From: Nitrospira lenta
GTDB taxonomy: Bacteria > Nitrospirota > Nitrospiria > Nitrospirales > Nitrospiraceae
Length of the DNA stretch: 64,000 nucleotides
NCBI RefSeq assembly: GCF_900403705.1
Contig: NZ_OUNR01000016.1
Coordinates: 124,001-188,000 of the forward strand
Direction: 5' to 3'
The notes under the pieces were generated by a model that did no database searches, had not been told where the DNA came from, and worked only from the letters and a program-made list of their open reading frames with translations. The translations under genes and the position numbers were made by a program. Shown here piece after piece: positions 1 through 7,311 of this stretch; position 1 is the stretch's first letter; every line of letters starts with the position of its first letter.

Positions 1-236
1 ATAGAAATGACCTTCGAGTCGATCCTCGTCACTCGTTCAATGACTTCGAGACCGTTAATATCCGGCAGCTGGAAGTCTGTCACCAGAATCTGAACGGGAC
101 GTTCTTTGACGACTTGGATGCCCGTGGTGGCATCGGCGGCAACTGAAACGGTATAGCCCTCTGCAGACAATGTTTCCTGCAGGACGTCGCGCACCGCTTG
201 GTCGTCGTCAATGACTAAAATATGAGGAGCAGTCAT
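1..236 (-). CDS. Response regulator receiver domain (5' part, runs off left edge)
   Basis: The reverse strand from the ATG at 236 encodes an N-terminal CheY-like receiver domain that leaves the window at base 1. The start reads MTAPHILVIDDDQAVRDVLQ, with the acidic triplet DDD near residues 9-11. A phosphoacceptor-type Asp follows in LVTDFQLPDI at about residue 56. Only 78 codons are visible, so the output domain is unknown. It is transcribed away from the tRNA remnant at 434. The family (two-component signalling) is certain, the pathway unknown. Confidence 0.85.
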   Translation of the reverse strand, partial: MTAPHILVIDDDQAVRDVLQETLSAEGYTVSVAADATTGIQVVKERPVQILVTDFQLPDINGLEVIERVTRIDSKVIS

Positions 237-359
237 CAGATATTTATTCCGCAGCACGGGTAGAAGTTGGCGCATAGAATAAAGATCCTGTGGCATCAAT
301 GCAAGCCTAACAAAGCATCACAGGCTGATTCGCCAATCGCAGGTTTCTCGACCAATTCC

Positions 360-389
360 TTGACAGAATATTTGGGGAGTTGCTAGGGT
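360..389 (+). promoter_or_regulatory. Putative sigma70 promoter of the original tRNA-Thr gene
   Basis: A perfect -35 hexamer TTGACA at 360-365 is followed, after 18 bases, by TAGGGT at 384-389, which keeps the conserved T, A and final T of a -10 box. A GC-rich discriminator (GCGCG) follows, as is common at stable-RNA promoters. The predicted start near 396 lies about 39 bases before the tRNA 5' end at 435. After integration of the element this promoter would drive only the orphan tRNA 5' half. The -10 match is weak. Confidence 0.4.
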
Positions 390-433
390 GCGCGTAGTGG
401 CGAGCCCTGCTGTGCGGCAGGGTATTTCCATGT

Positions 434-471
434 GGCTGGCGTAGCTCAATGGCAGAGCAGCGGTTTTGTAA
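434..471 (+). repeat. Left attachment site: orphan 5' half of tRNA-Thr
   Basis: Bases 434-471 match 7312-7349 without a mismatch and diverge on both sides. The sequence covers tRNA bases 1-37, that is acceptor 5' strand, D arm, anticodon stem 5' strand and the whole anticodon loop, but has no 3' half. It is the left junction left when a tyrosine recombinase crossed over in the anticodon loop. It cannot give a functional tRNA. Confidence 0.9.
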
Positions 472-506
472 GCCTTTCTGATTCATCTACACAACCCCAT
501 GTCGGT

Positions 507-546
507 ACAGCGGAACACCTCTCTCACAGAGGGATTGCGCTGTTTT
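507..546 (+). terminator. Two-tier hairpin with short U tract just inside the left end
   Basis: Outer arms ACAGCG (507-512) and CGCTGT (538-543) enclose inner arms CCTCT (518-522) and AGAGG (528-532), with a symmetric 5/5 internal loop. The outer arm runs into TTTT (543-546). It could terminate transcription of the orphan tRNA half, or it could be an integrase/excisionase arm-site palindrome. The U tract is short, so terminator activity is inferred. Confidence 0.35.
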
Positions 547-690
547 GACTACTCAGTTTTGTTCAGGTGAGCTGGGGCGAATTTAGGTGGTTTTTGGTGT
601 GGAGAGGACATGCCGCGAACACGTAGGGTTTATATGTAGAAAGCGCTGTATGTTCTGTCAGCTCAGCGATGGGATCTAGGCCACATGGAA

Positions 691-870
691 TTAATGCCAC
701 GTTGTCAAGATGTAGATACAAACCAGGAAAACCGCTCAGCAGATCCCTATTGCGATCCAAACCCGTAAGTCTATCCCTTGCCGTTTCTGTTGTTGAGGAA
801 GTAGAGGACGGCCATCGAAGTGGGCCTTTGCTGCTTGAATTATGGCTTTGAGTTGTTCTTTGTCGTCCAT
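691..870 (-). pseudogene. Small membrane-protein reading frame interrupted by in-frame TGA
   Basis: From the ATG at 870 the minus strand encodes a 44-residue peptide beginning MDDKEQLKAIIQAAKAHF and ending LRVWIAIGIC, then TGA (738-736). The same frame continues with AVFLVCIYILTTWH before TAA at 693-691. The two hydrophobic parts together make one normal transmembrane helix, so the TGA splits the helix. It is most simply a decayed gene or a sequence error; recoding of TGA is possible but unsupported. No strong Shine-Dalgarno is seen. Apart from this, bases 547-1005 hold nothing recognisable. Confidence 0.35.
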
Positions 871-1005
871 CTAGATAGTCCCGTAGGGATGTCCGTTTCT
901 CAGACGGTGCAGTATGCTGGGAGCCAGGTCTCCCTGTCCATACCAACAAACTCAAGCGCAACCATGCTTAGGCAGAGTGCCACCTAACGAAGGAGAGCCG
1001 GTAGC

Positions 1006-1383
1006 ATGAGACCAGCGGTAGCCCTCACGTTAATGTTACTGCTCCTGTTAGAAGGATGCACAAGCGTCGGCAGCTACGCCACATCCTTAGGTATCGAGGA
1101 TGCTGCACAAATCAAAGGCGCTGAGGCAGATTACCTAGCAGCGCTAGCTGGGTTTTCGCGGGCTGGGGTGCTCACACCTGAGGAAGCGGAACTCGAATAT
1201 CATTCCGAGCGGATGCGACTTAATGAAGGAACGTGGAGCAAGGCGCGTCTGGAGGGCTATCGGCAAGCTGTCCTTCGCGGGCAACCACGCGTGCATACCT
1301 ACAAACAACAATGTTTCTGGGTAGATGCTAGGAAAGACGTTCGGTGTAAGGGGCAATTATTGATTTCCGGCATTGGCAAGTGA
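1006..1383 (+). CDS. Small predicted lipoprotein of the element
   Basis: This 125-residue protein opens with a basic start, a Leu-rich core (ALTLMLLLLL) and the lipobox LEGC, with Cys18 as the lipidation site. The mature part is hydrophilic and looks helical around residues 30-90 (AAQIKGAEADYLAALAGF). A strong AAGGAG lies 10 bases before the ATG at 1006. It would be anchored in the inner or outer membrane. I do not recognise the family. It is the first convincing gene inside the left end of the tRNA-Thr element; surface lipoproteins on such elements sometimes act in entry exclusion, but nothing here shows that. Confidence 0.75.
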   Translation: MRPAVALTLMLLLLLEGCTSVGSYATSLGIEDAAQIKGAEADYLAALAGFSRAGVLTPEEAELEYHSERMRLNEGTWSKARLEGYRQAVLRGQPRVHTYKQQCFWVDARKDVRCKGQLLISGIGK

Positions 1384-1620
1384 ACCCGCTGACATGGCTG
1401 CTTGAACGAAACGACAGCGCCTAGCTTTGAGAAGAGGAAATAATTCTGAGATAAAAATGTGAGAGCGCATATACAAGGGCATTTTCAATGTAGCTTCCCC
1501 ATGCCGGGTCGTCTTTCTTAGTGGGCCGGTCGGCACTGTGCTGGAGGTCGCACGGCAGTAGGCCGATTGCAGACCGACACGAGCAGGCGTAGAGTTCACC
1601 CACACCACACGAGGCACACC

Positions 1621-1968
1621 ATGAGACGCCTTCTCTTCTACTCCTTCCTTCTCTATCTCATTCCAGCAATCCAGACGCTCCCAGCACACGCTGAACTGGA
1701 CTTATGGGGGCAGCCCTCACAGCTTGGGCCATCCATCCGGGATCAACCGTCTTCCGTTCCTCAGCAGTTCAGGCCGAACGGAAACGCAGGCTATCTGGGG
1801 AGCGACCTGCCGCCCAGCGACTACCAACCCGACGAAGCACTAAGACACCGATACGGAAGCGAGACTGACAGGACTGCCCCAAGCGCACCCCTCGACAACG
1901 GACAATACTCCAGCAGACCTAACCCGTACTGCACTAATGCCGAGTTGTGTGGTGGTTCGACTCAGTAG
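1621..1968 (+). CDS. Small secreted Pro/Ser-rich protein of unknown function
   Basis: Starting at the ATG at 1621, the 115-residue product has a clear signal peptide (MRRLLFYSFLLYLIPAIQ) with an AHA-E cleavage motif near residue 25. The mature region is hydrophilic, rich in Pro, Ser, Gln and Tyr, and holds two cysteines near the C-terminus (PYCTNAELCGG) that could form a disulfide. GAGG lies 8 bases upstream. The frame is open to an ATG at 1567, but that would bury the signal peptide, so 1621 is preferred. No family is recognised. Confidence 0.65.
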   Translation: MRRLLFYSFLLYLIPAIQTLPAHAELDLWGQPSQLGPSIRDQPSSVPQQFRPNGNAGYLGSDLPPSDYQPDEALRHRYGSETDRTAPSAPLDNGQYSSRPNPYCTNAELCGGSTQ

Positions 1969-2043
1969 CCTCTATTTACTTAACCCCTTAAAACCACCTG
2001 AGAAACTTCCTGTGTTTCCGTGCCGGGAAACGGTCTAGTTTAT

Positions 2044-2073
2044 CTATTTACAATACACTTGATTAGTAAATAG
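2044..2073. promoter_or_regulatory. Perfect 8-bp inverted repeat upstream of the resolvase gene
   Basis: CTATTTAC (2044-2051) and GTAAATAG (2066-2073) are exact reverse complements separated by 14 bases, about 50 bases before the resolvase start. The total length and AT-rich arms fit a recombination (res/cross-over) subsite or a repressor operator for the adjacent serine recombinase. Position and symmetry are observed; function is inferred. Confidence 0.45.
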
Positions 2074-2121
2074 CCTCTCTGATACTCTCCCGACCACCAC
2101 ACTTCACCAGGAGGGCACACT

Positions 2122-2724
2122 ATGAAGCGGGTTGCGCTCTACGCCAGAGTCAGCACAGACGGGCAAACCACAGAGAACCAGCTCAGGGAACTCAGAGAGA
2201 CCGCCAAGCGCCACGGCTGGGAGATTACCGGGGAGTTCATTGACCGGGGCATTAGTGGGGCAAAGGGCAAGGAGGGACGGCCACAGTTTAATGCCCTGCA
2301 CACTGCGATAGCACGTAAAGAATGCGACCTGGTAGCCGCCTGGAGTGTGGACCGCCTTGGGAGGAGTCTCAAAGACCTGGTGGACTTCCTTGGGCAGGTG
2401 CATGCGAAGGGCATCGGCCTCTATCTCCATCAGCAGGGCCTCGATACTACCACTCCGGCAGGAAAGGCGTTGTTCGGCATGATGGGCGTCTTTGCGGAGT
2501 TTGAACGGGCGATGATCCAAGAGAGGGTTAAGGCAGGATTGTCGAGAGCGAAGGCCAACGGGACACGCCTTGGAAGGCCTCCTCTCGCTGCTTCTGCCGA
2601 TGGTTTGAAGGTGCAGCGGAGGGTACTGGATCTCCGGAAGAGTGGGCTGGGGATGTGCGCTATTGCGGAGAAGGTCGGCATCAGCTCGCGCACTGTCATG
2701 AAGATTGTTGCAGCGACAGCCTAG
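2122..2724 (+). CDS. Serine recombinase, resolvase/invertase family
   Basis: This 200-residue protein has the small serine recombinase layout. The N-terminal catalytic domain (about 1-135) carries YARVST, with nucleophile Ser11 and Arg9, then DRGISG, the conserved SVDRLGRS and FAEFERAMIQERVKAGL (E-helix). A C-terminal helix-turn-helix (about 165-200, IAEKVGISSRTVMKI) reads DNA. Length matches Tn3-resolvase/Hin enzymes. AGGAGG sits ahead of the ATG. It cuts and rejoins DNA through a phosphoserine link. In this element it could resolve dimers or invert DNA; the inverted repeat at 2044-2073 is a candidate site. Confidence 0.93.
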   Translation: MKRVALYARVSTDGQTTENQLRELRETAKRHGWEITGEFIDRGISGAKGKEGRPQFNALHTAIARKECDLVAAWSVDRLGRSLKDLVDFLGQVHAKGIGLYLHQQGLDTTTPAGKALFGMMGVFAEFERAMIQERVKAGLSRAKANGTRLGRPPLAASADGLKVQRRVLDLRKSGLGMCAIAEKVGISSRTVMKIVAATA

Positions 2725-2860
2725 ACACGTAGAAGTGGCAATACTTCCATGTATGGTAAATACCCGTAGGTGGATGATTAGAATTGTTGCAGGTAACCTG
2801 TGAGGAGCGTACAAGGCTCTCTATGCGGTCGGTTCTTCAACAACTAACTCGGAGGTTGCT

Positions 2861-2983
2861 ATGCTAGTTCGCTTGGGACGCCGGTTTGAATTTCAAGTCA
2901 ATGGGTGCGGCCTATACCTTAAGGCTCCCATTCTCGGTGAAGTCTGGATCGGGAGTGATGGGCAGCGGTACTGGGATAAGTAA
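2861..2983 (+). CDS. 40-residue protein of unknown function
   Basis: A short frame starts at ATG 2861, 6 bases after a clear GGAGG, and ends at TAA 2981-2983. The product starts MLVRLGRRFEFQVNG and ends GSDGQRYWDK, a compact mix of hydrophobic and charged residues resembling one small beta-rich unit. It lies alone between the resolvase and the repeat region. The support is the ribosome binding site and sensible composition; no family is recognised. Confidence 0.45.
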   Translation: MLVRLGRRFEFQVNGCGLYLKAPILGEVWIGSDGQRYWDK

Positions 2984-3314
2984 CCCGCTGTAGTCCTCGC
3001 AGTTCTCTTCCCCTGCCTCTCTCTTCGTTTGCTCCCTTCTCAATAGCCTGTCAGCATTGATAGGCTCCCTCCGGCCAGACCCATCCACTAGTGGGAACAG
3101 CCTCCTTAAGCCTCGGAAGTTCATACCTGTCTGCCTTACCCTGGACTTACAGAGAACCCACCGCTGTGGATTAGGTAGCACTTTAGGGTGTCTGGTCAAG
3201 GCCAAGACAAGCGCCCCCTCTCATGGCGGCTTAACAGATTGTTTTAGTTCAGTGTTTCTGTGAATTAAGCCATTAGGTGCCCCTTACAGAGGAATGAAGC
3301 GGGGAATTACCCGT

Positions 3315-3381
3315 GACTTATGAAGAACAAGCCGCCCATTAACCCCGACTTACAAGAAGAACCGCCATTAAGGCGGACTTA
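3315..3381 (+). repeat. Short imperfect direct repeats (iteron- or operator-like)
   Basis: GACTTA occurs at 3315-3320, 3347-3352 and 3376-3381. CCGCC(C)ATTAA lies between the copies (3332-3342 and 3362-3371), giving units of 29-32 bases. A further GACTTACA-type copy is seen near 3144. The 2984-3487 stretch has no convincing gene. Its repeats lie before a run of DNA-binding genes, so they could be iterons of an origin, ParB/HTH protein sites or transfer-origin repeats. Function is inferred only. Confidence 0.4.
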
Positions 3382-3487
3382 CGACTAACCAGCCCCTCCC
3401 CTCATCCTTCGTTTCATCGCTTGCGTCTCAGCCCCCTGTCTATTATTCGCACGGACCACACCTACCACCCAAAGGAGAACCACCCCT

Positions 3488-3832
3488 ATGCACGATCCCT
3501 TAAACAACCCGGTGACACAGCCGCAACACAACGGGCGATGTGTCCTTCACGTTCGCCATGCAACCGCTGTGCGGAGGCTTCGGACGGATGGCGAATCGGA
3601 GGCCGCCTTGATGTGGTTGAAGTCTGCACTTGCAGGCGAGGCACCAGCCGACAGGCCAAGTATTTCCCTTCTCCTACGTCGCGCTCTCAAACGCTATAGA
3701 GGTCATGTCTCTACCCTCCTCGGAACACCTCAGGGCCTCGAATATGAACGCCTCCTCGTAAGGCAAGGCAGTCGCCTGCCCACACTCCGCAGACCCACCA
3801 AATGCCAAGCGGTGGAAGTTACCCAGTCCTAG
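3488..3832 (+). CDS. Small basic protein of unknown function
   Basis: This 114-residue, strongly basic product starts at ATG 3488, with AAAGGAG 10 bases upstream. A central stretch (about 37-80; EAALMWLKSALAG, SLLLRRALKRYRGHV) looks like two amphipathic helices rich in Arg and Lys, consistent with a small nucleic-acid-binding protein. The C-terminus is Arg/Pro-rich and probably disordered. It sits just after the repeat array at 3315-3381 and ahead of the HTH/ParB-like pair, so a partner role at those repeats is possible. No family is recognised. Confidence 0.55.
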   Translation: MHDPLNNPVTQPQHNGRCVLHVRHATAVRRLRTDGESEAALMWLKSALAGEAPADRPSISLLLRRALKRYRGHVSTLLGTPQGLEYERLLVRQGSRLPTLRRPTKCQAVEVTQS

Positions 3833-3979
3833 CCTAACTGCCCTCCCGGTAATCCTCTTTCTCTGACCTCTCAGCCCGCAATTCAGTAAGGCACCCAGAC
3901 ACCCCTTCCGCTCTTCCTCTATTTGCCCTAAGACGCACGCACACCCTCTAACCCATGCCAGGAGTCGAACCACACCACA

Positions 3980-4180
3980 ATGACCACGCAGAAGCCCCGC
4001 CCCAAAATTCACCCTGATAGAAAACAACAGTTTACACAGTCAGCTCAACACCTCTTCCGCGTGTCTCGGACTGGTACGACGTGGTGTACCTGCGGACGAT
4101 GGACCTTATGGGAGGCTTCGAAGGAATCAGCCAGGAGGTCGCACAACTATCACTTGGAGAATCTCACCCGATGCCGATAG
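3980..4180 (+). CDS. Possible 66-residue small protein (element)
   Basis: A frame from ATG 3980 to TAG 4180 encodes a basic peptide with a Cys-x-Cys and Trp-rich segment (TTWCTCGRWTLWEASKE) followed by SHNYHL, which recalls a small zinc-finger-like unit. AGGAG lies 13 bases upstream, rather far. It overlaps the next gene by 10 bases if that gene starts at 4171, or by 100 if it starts at 4081, so only one of these readings of 4081-4170 is likely right. Bases 3833-3979 contain nothing else recognisable. Confidence 0.4.
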   Translation: MTTQKPRPKIHPDRKQQFTQSAQHLFRVSRTGTTWCTCGRWTLWEASKESARRSHNYHLENLTRCR

Positions 4181-4845
4181 TAAGTCAGGCAGTGGCCCAA
4201 GCGGCCCTGGAGGAGTGCCTACGGAATTGCGCAGAAGGCGAACGAGTTTTCAAAGAGAAGCAGGCCACCACGACAGGCCGAGACCCCTCTCAGCCCTGGC
4301 ACCCGCTCTTCAATCCAAACCCCGAAGAACTTCTAGAAGCCCATATCAGGCACAAGGAGGGGTTAGAACAGAAACCCTTTGGGGAATTATGGGGTGCTGT
4401 GCTGGCTGGGGTGGAGAGTGGGGAGTATCGGTCAGGGAAAGATATCGCTGACAAACTCGGCAAGCCGTACTCCTGGGTCTTGAGGTTGTTGCAAGTTGCC
4501 GTGAAACAGCGACGGTTCACCAGGGAGCAGCTCCGGGCCTACTTTAGGAAACAGCGCATCCAGCACGCCGGGGTCACAGCTCAACGTAGTATCCGAAAAC
4601 CCAACCGAGTGACCCGCGACACATTCGCAGAGGTTTTCATGGCGAAAGACCCCGCGCTGACGTTTGACCTTGTGGTGCGGTTGCTCCGGGTTGGTTGTTG
4701 GAAATGCGTTGGGGACTTCACTACACACTTTGCTCAGTCGAAGAAGTGGGTGCAGGCTTTCAGGCGGCTGCTAATCCGGGAACTGGTGATGAGTGCACAA
4801 GAGTGGAAGGCGTGTTGGAGCGTGGGAAGAAGGAGTAGGCGGTGA
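4171..4845 (+). CDS. HTH DNA-binding protein paired with ParB-like gene
   Basis: From ATG 4171 the product has 224 residues; upstream ATGs at 4081 and 4102 are alternatives. A helix-turn-helix-like segment (SGEYRSGKDIADKLGKPYSW) lies at about residues 81-100. The C-terminal half is rich in aromatic and basic residues (KWVQAFRRLLIREL). The stop overlaps the GTG start of the ParB-like gene by four bases (GTGA), so the two are translationally coupled. This suggests a two-component DNA-binding module of the element. The HTH is judged by eye and no named family is assigned. Confidence 0.7.
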   Translation: MPIVSQAVAQAALEECLRNCAEGERVFKEKQATTTGRDPSQPWHPLFNPNPEELLEAHIRHKEGLEQKPFGELWGAVLAGVESGEYRSGKDIADKLGKPYSWVLRLLQVAVKQRRFTREQLRAYFRKQRIQHAGVTAQRSIRKPNRVTRDTFAEVFMAKDPALTFDLVVRLLRVGCWKCVGDFTTHFAQSKKWVQAFRRLLIRELVMSAQEWKACWSVGRRSRR

Positions 4846-5675
4846 AGCCCAACACTTGGCTTGCCCAATTCAATGCCCTCAAAGGACGCGGCGTTGATAC
4901 CCTTACCGTCAGTGAGCGGGGACTTCGCCGTCTTCCGATTGAGGAGGTTCGCACGCTTGAGGCTGTCTTTCAGCCAAGGCAGCTTGAGGATGCAGCAGCA
5001 AGCGGGAGGCACCTAGGGGAATTGCTCCGGGTGCTCCGCGATCATGCCGCCCTCGACCCTATCGCCGTGATGAAGATTGGTGGAGACTGGTACTGCATAG
5101 ATGGCCATTACAGACTAGAAGCCTATAGGCAAGAGCGGGAGGCTGGAAGCAGGCGTAGCCACCTCCCCGTCAAAGTATTCAGTGGAACTCTAGAGGAGGC
5201 GCTTCGGGCCAGCATCGAAGTGAATGCTCCAGATAAATTGAACCTGACCAAAGAGGACAAGTTAGAAGCTGCATGGCGGCTGGTGGTGTTGGGGCAAGAC
5301 TCCGTGGCACAGATCAGCCACACCTCAACCATTGCCGAGAGAACCGTTCAGCGCATGCGGCGAGGGTTGGAGCAGGCGCGGACGCTGCACCCCTCTCAGC
5401 CGTTTGAGACCTGGACATGGGCCAAGGTCAAGGACCTGCTCCGGGGCGAACTGAAGGAAGTGCAGACCGCATGGCAGGATGCAAAGGCGGGGGAATGGGC
5501 CAAGCAGCTAGCACGGACCTTCAAGGGGCTTCCTTCTGAACACCCGCGTGTATTCGCTAAAGCACTCCTGCGGTACAACGCGGAAACTGCGAAAGCGATT
5601 GCAGAAGAGATCCACCAAGCAACACAACAGGGGAAATTACGGGCTGTCGTGTTTGAGGAAGCGCCGGATTTCTAG
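4842..5675 (+). CDS. ParB/KorB-like DNA-binding protein
   Basis: The 277-residue product starts with GTG at 4842, with AAGGAG upstream inside the previous gene. Residues about 60-110 match a ParB N-terminal (Srx-like) domain: LDPIAVMKIGGDWYCIDGHY, followed by RLEAYRQE. DGHYR stands where chromosomal ParB has the arginine-rich CTP motif. A central HTH (about 150-180, VAQISHTSTIAERTVQRM) fits the ParB/KorB fold. The last 100 residues are unassigned. Family members bind centromere-like or operator repeats. No ParA ATPase is visible in the element, so regulation or DNA processing is as likely as partitioning. Confidence 0.82.
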   Translation: MKPNTWLAQFNALKGRGVDTLTVSERGLRRLPIEEVRTLEAVFQPRQLEDAAASGRHLGELLRVLRDHAALDPIAVMKIGGDWYCIDGHYRLEAYRQEREAGSRRSHLPVKVFSGTLEEALRASIEVNAPDKLNLTKEDKLEAAWRLVVLGQDSVAQISHTSTIAERTVQRMRRGLEQARTLHPSQPFETWTWAKVKDLLRGELKEVQTAWQDAKAGEWAKQLARTFKGLPSEHPRVFAKALLRYNAETAKAIAEEIHQATQQGKLRAVVFEEAPDF

Positions 5676-5899
5676 GCTGGTTGTTGGGGGCGACACACTT
5701 GAGGGGGTGCCAAGTCACCCCTACCCCACCCGCTATGGGTCATGCATAAGCGTGCGAAAGAAGAAGGCCTTCGGGCTACTTCACGCCTTAGAACGAGCGT
5801 GACAGCTTGTCACGTTCATTTCCGGTCAAGAAAACCCTTCAGGACCAGCCGGAAGTCGAGTTCGTCCAGGATCATTCCGTAAACACACAACACATTTTT

Positions 5900-5944
5900 G
5901 AGCGGTCTATCTCTGAGGGGAACCCTCTTGGAGGGAGACCGCTC
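5900..5944 (+). terminator. Branched hairpin before the excisionase gene
   Basis: GAGCGGTCT (5900-5908) pairs exactly with AGACCGCTC (5936-5944). Inside, CCCTC (5923-5927) pairs with GAGGG (5931-5935). TTTCATTTC follows directly, and the AGGAG of the excisionase gene lies within 15 bases. It can be read as an intrinsic terminator insulating xis/int from the ParB-like operon, or as an attenuator. The stretch 5676-5899 contains no gene. Confidence 0.5.
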
Positions 5945-5964
5945 TTTCATTTCATAGGAGACTC

Positions 5965-6153
5965 ATGAGCAGCACATTTTTGACAATGAATGAGGCGGCA
6001 GAGTATCTAGGCGTATCAAAATTGACTCTATATGGGTGGGTCTCCGCACGAAAGCTGACCTTCATAAAGGTTGGGCGTCTTGTGAAATTCAAGCAAGATC
6101 AACTAGACAAGTGGATTGACCTACACACTGTCAAGGCACGAGTAGCCGTATAG
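5965..6153 (+). CDS. Excisionase-type HTH protein (MerR/HTH_17 fold)
   Basis: This 62-residue protein is almost entirely one winged-helix domain of the excisionase family: MNEAAEYLGVSKLTLYGWVS (recognition helix), then IKVGRLVKFKQDQLDKWID (wing and dimer helix). AGGAG precedes the ATG. It lies 20 bases before the integrase gene. Family members bend attachment-site DNA and steer the integrase toward excision, and often repress integrase expression. A general MerR-like regulator is the alternative, but the position makes a recombination directionality factor the better reading. Confidence 0.85.
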   Translation: MSSTFLTMNEAAEYLGVSKLTLYGWVSARKLTFIKVGRLVKFKQDQLDKWIDLHTVKARVAV

Positions 6154-6173
6154 CTGGTGGGAGGGCCGAGAAA

Positions 6174-7283
6174 ATGGGGCTGACCAAGAGACCTGATAGC
6201 TACTATGTGGAGTTCCGGGTGATTGACAGTGCAGACGGAAAGTCTTTGGTGTTGGCGAGTGGTGTACAGGGAGCAAGAAAGAAACGCTGGAAGGTGGGGT
6301 GTCTGAATAAGACCGTTGCCAGGGAAATGGAAGCAGCGATTAAGACGCGCATTCTTCTAGGCCAGGAACAGACCGAACAGGCGAAACCTGTTCTATTCAA
6401 AGAATGGGCAAAAACATACCTCGACATGGAGTCTGTCAAAACATTACGCAGCTATCAGGATCGCGTAGAGATCATGGGCAAGCAATTGATCCCGTTCTTT
6501 GGTGGGAAAATTCTTGGCGAGATCAAGCCCGCCGATGTTGAGACCTATCGAGGGCAACGGAAGAAGCGAAATGGGAGTATGGCCAGCACACAGACAATCA
6601 ACAATGATCATATCGTTTTGAAGCATGCCCTCAATGTGGCCGTTCGGCGAGATCTCCTAGTCAGCAATCCAGCGGCCAGAGTGCCAATGCCCGACCCACA
6701 AAATGCACGTGATCGGGTGTTGAGTGAGGAGGAATGGGGCAAGTTGTATCAGGCAGCAAAACCCCACCTACAACCAGTGCTCCTTCTCGCCTACCAACTC
6801 GGGCAGCGGCTGAGCGAAATCGTTAACCTCACCTGGGACCGCGTAGACTTGAAGCGCGGGTTTGTCACGCTCCGAAGCCAAGACACTAAGACAAAAAAGC
6901 CCCGGCAAGTTCCAATTACTCCAGATGTACGAGGGACGTTACAGCAGCTTGCTAAGTTGCGGAGTTTGGCTACTCGCCATGTCTTCTTGTATCAGGGAGA
7001 ACCGCTGAAGGACTTCAGAACGGCATTCCGCACAGCACTTAAGGACGCCGGTGTAATCGGCTTCAAGTTCCATGACTTGAGGCACTGCGCTGCAACCAAT
7101 CTAAGGCGTGCTGGGGTGGATACTACCACGGCTATGCAGATCGTTGGGCATACCTCCCCGCAGATGTGGAAGCGCTACAATCACATACGGGAGGAAGACT
7201 TGTCCCAGGCAGCAACCAAGCTCGGAAAGTATCTCCAGCAGACCACGCCCAGAACACTTGACGGGCAAGCGGAGAGCAGGTAG
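6174..7283 (+). CDS. int: Tyrosine recombinase (phage-type integrase)
   Basis: This 369-residue integrase has an N-terminal arm-type region, a SAM-like core-binding domain (about 75-170) and the catalytic domain (about 180-345). All catalytic residues are visible: Arg212 (LGQRLSEI), Lys near 239-242, His300 and Arg303 (HDLRH), His326 (VGHTS) and Tyr335 (KRYNHI). It catalyses site-specific recombination between the element and the anticodon-loop region of tRNA-Thr. The gene ends 29 bases before the intact tRNA. Its last codons also hold a good sigma70 promoter that points into the tRNA. Confidence 0.96.
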   Translation: MGLTKRPDSYYVEFRVIDSADGKSLVLASGVQGARKKRWKVGCLNKTVAREMEAAIKTRILLGQEQTEQAKPVLFKEWAKTYLDMESVKTLRSYQDRVEIMGKQLIPFFGGKILGEIKPADVETYRGQRKKRNGSMASTQTINNDHIVLKHALNVAVRRDLLVSNPAARVPMPDPQNARDRVLSEEEWGKLYQAAKPHLQPVLLLAYQLGQRLSEIVNLTWDRVDLKRGFVTLRSQDTKTKKPRQVPITPDVRGTLQQLAKLRSLATRHVFLYQGEPLKDFRTAFRTALKDAGVIGFKFHDLRHCAATNLRRAGVDTTTAMQIVGHTSPQMWKRYNHIREEDLSQAATKLGKYLQQTTPRTLDGQAESR

Positions 7284-7286
7284 AAA
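7258..7286 (+). promoter_or_regulatory. Element-borne promoter reading into tRNA-Thr
   Basis: TTGACG (7258-7263) and TAGAAA (7281-7286) are separated by exactly 17 bases, five of six and four of six matches to sigma70 consensus. The -10 overlaps the integrase stop codon. Predicted transcription would begin near 7293, 20 bases before the mature tRNA. Because integration displaced the original 5' flank, some new promoter must serve the tRNA, and this is the best candidate. Confidence 0.5.
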
Positions 7287-7311
7287 GATAACTCCGCAGA
7301 ATAATTAGATG

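Noticed and set aside
405-422. CCCTGC/GCAGGG hairpin before the orphan tRNA half
   Set aside because: Six-base stem, no U tract; it lies between the putative promoter and the tRNA where a terminator would make no sense. Probably chance.
563-961. 132-codon open frame on the minus strand near the left end of the element
   Set aside because: Low-complexity Ser/Thr/Arg composition, no ribosome site; it overlaps a better-looking small membrane frame (691-870) in another phase.
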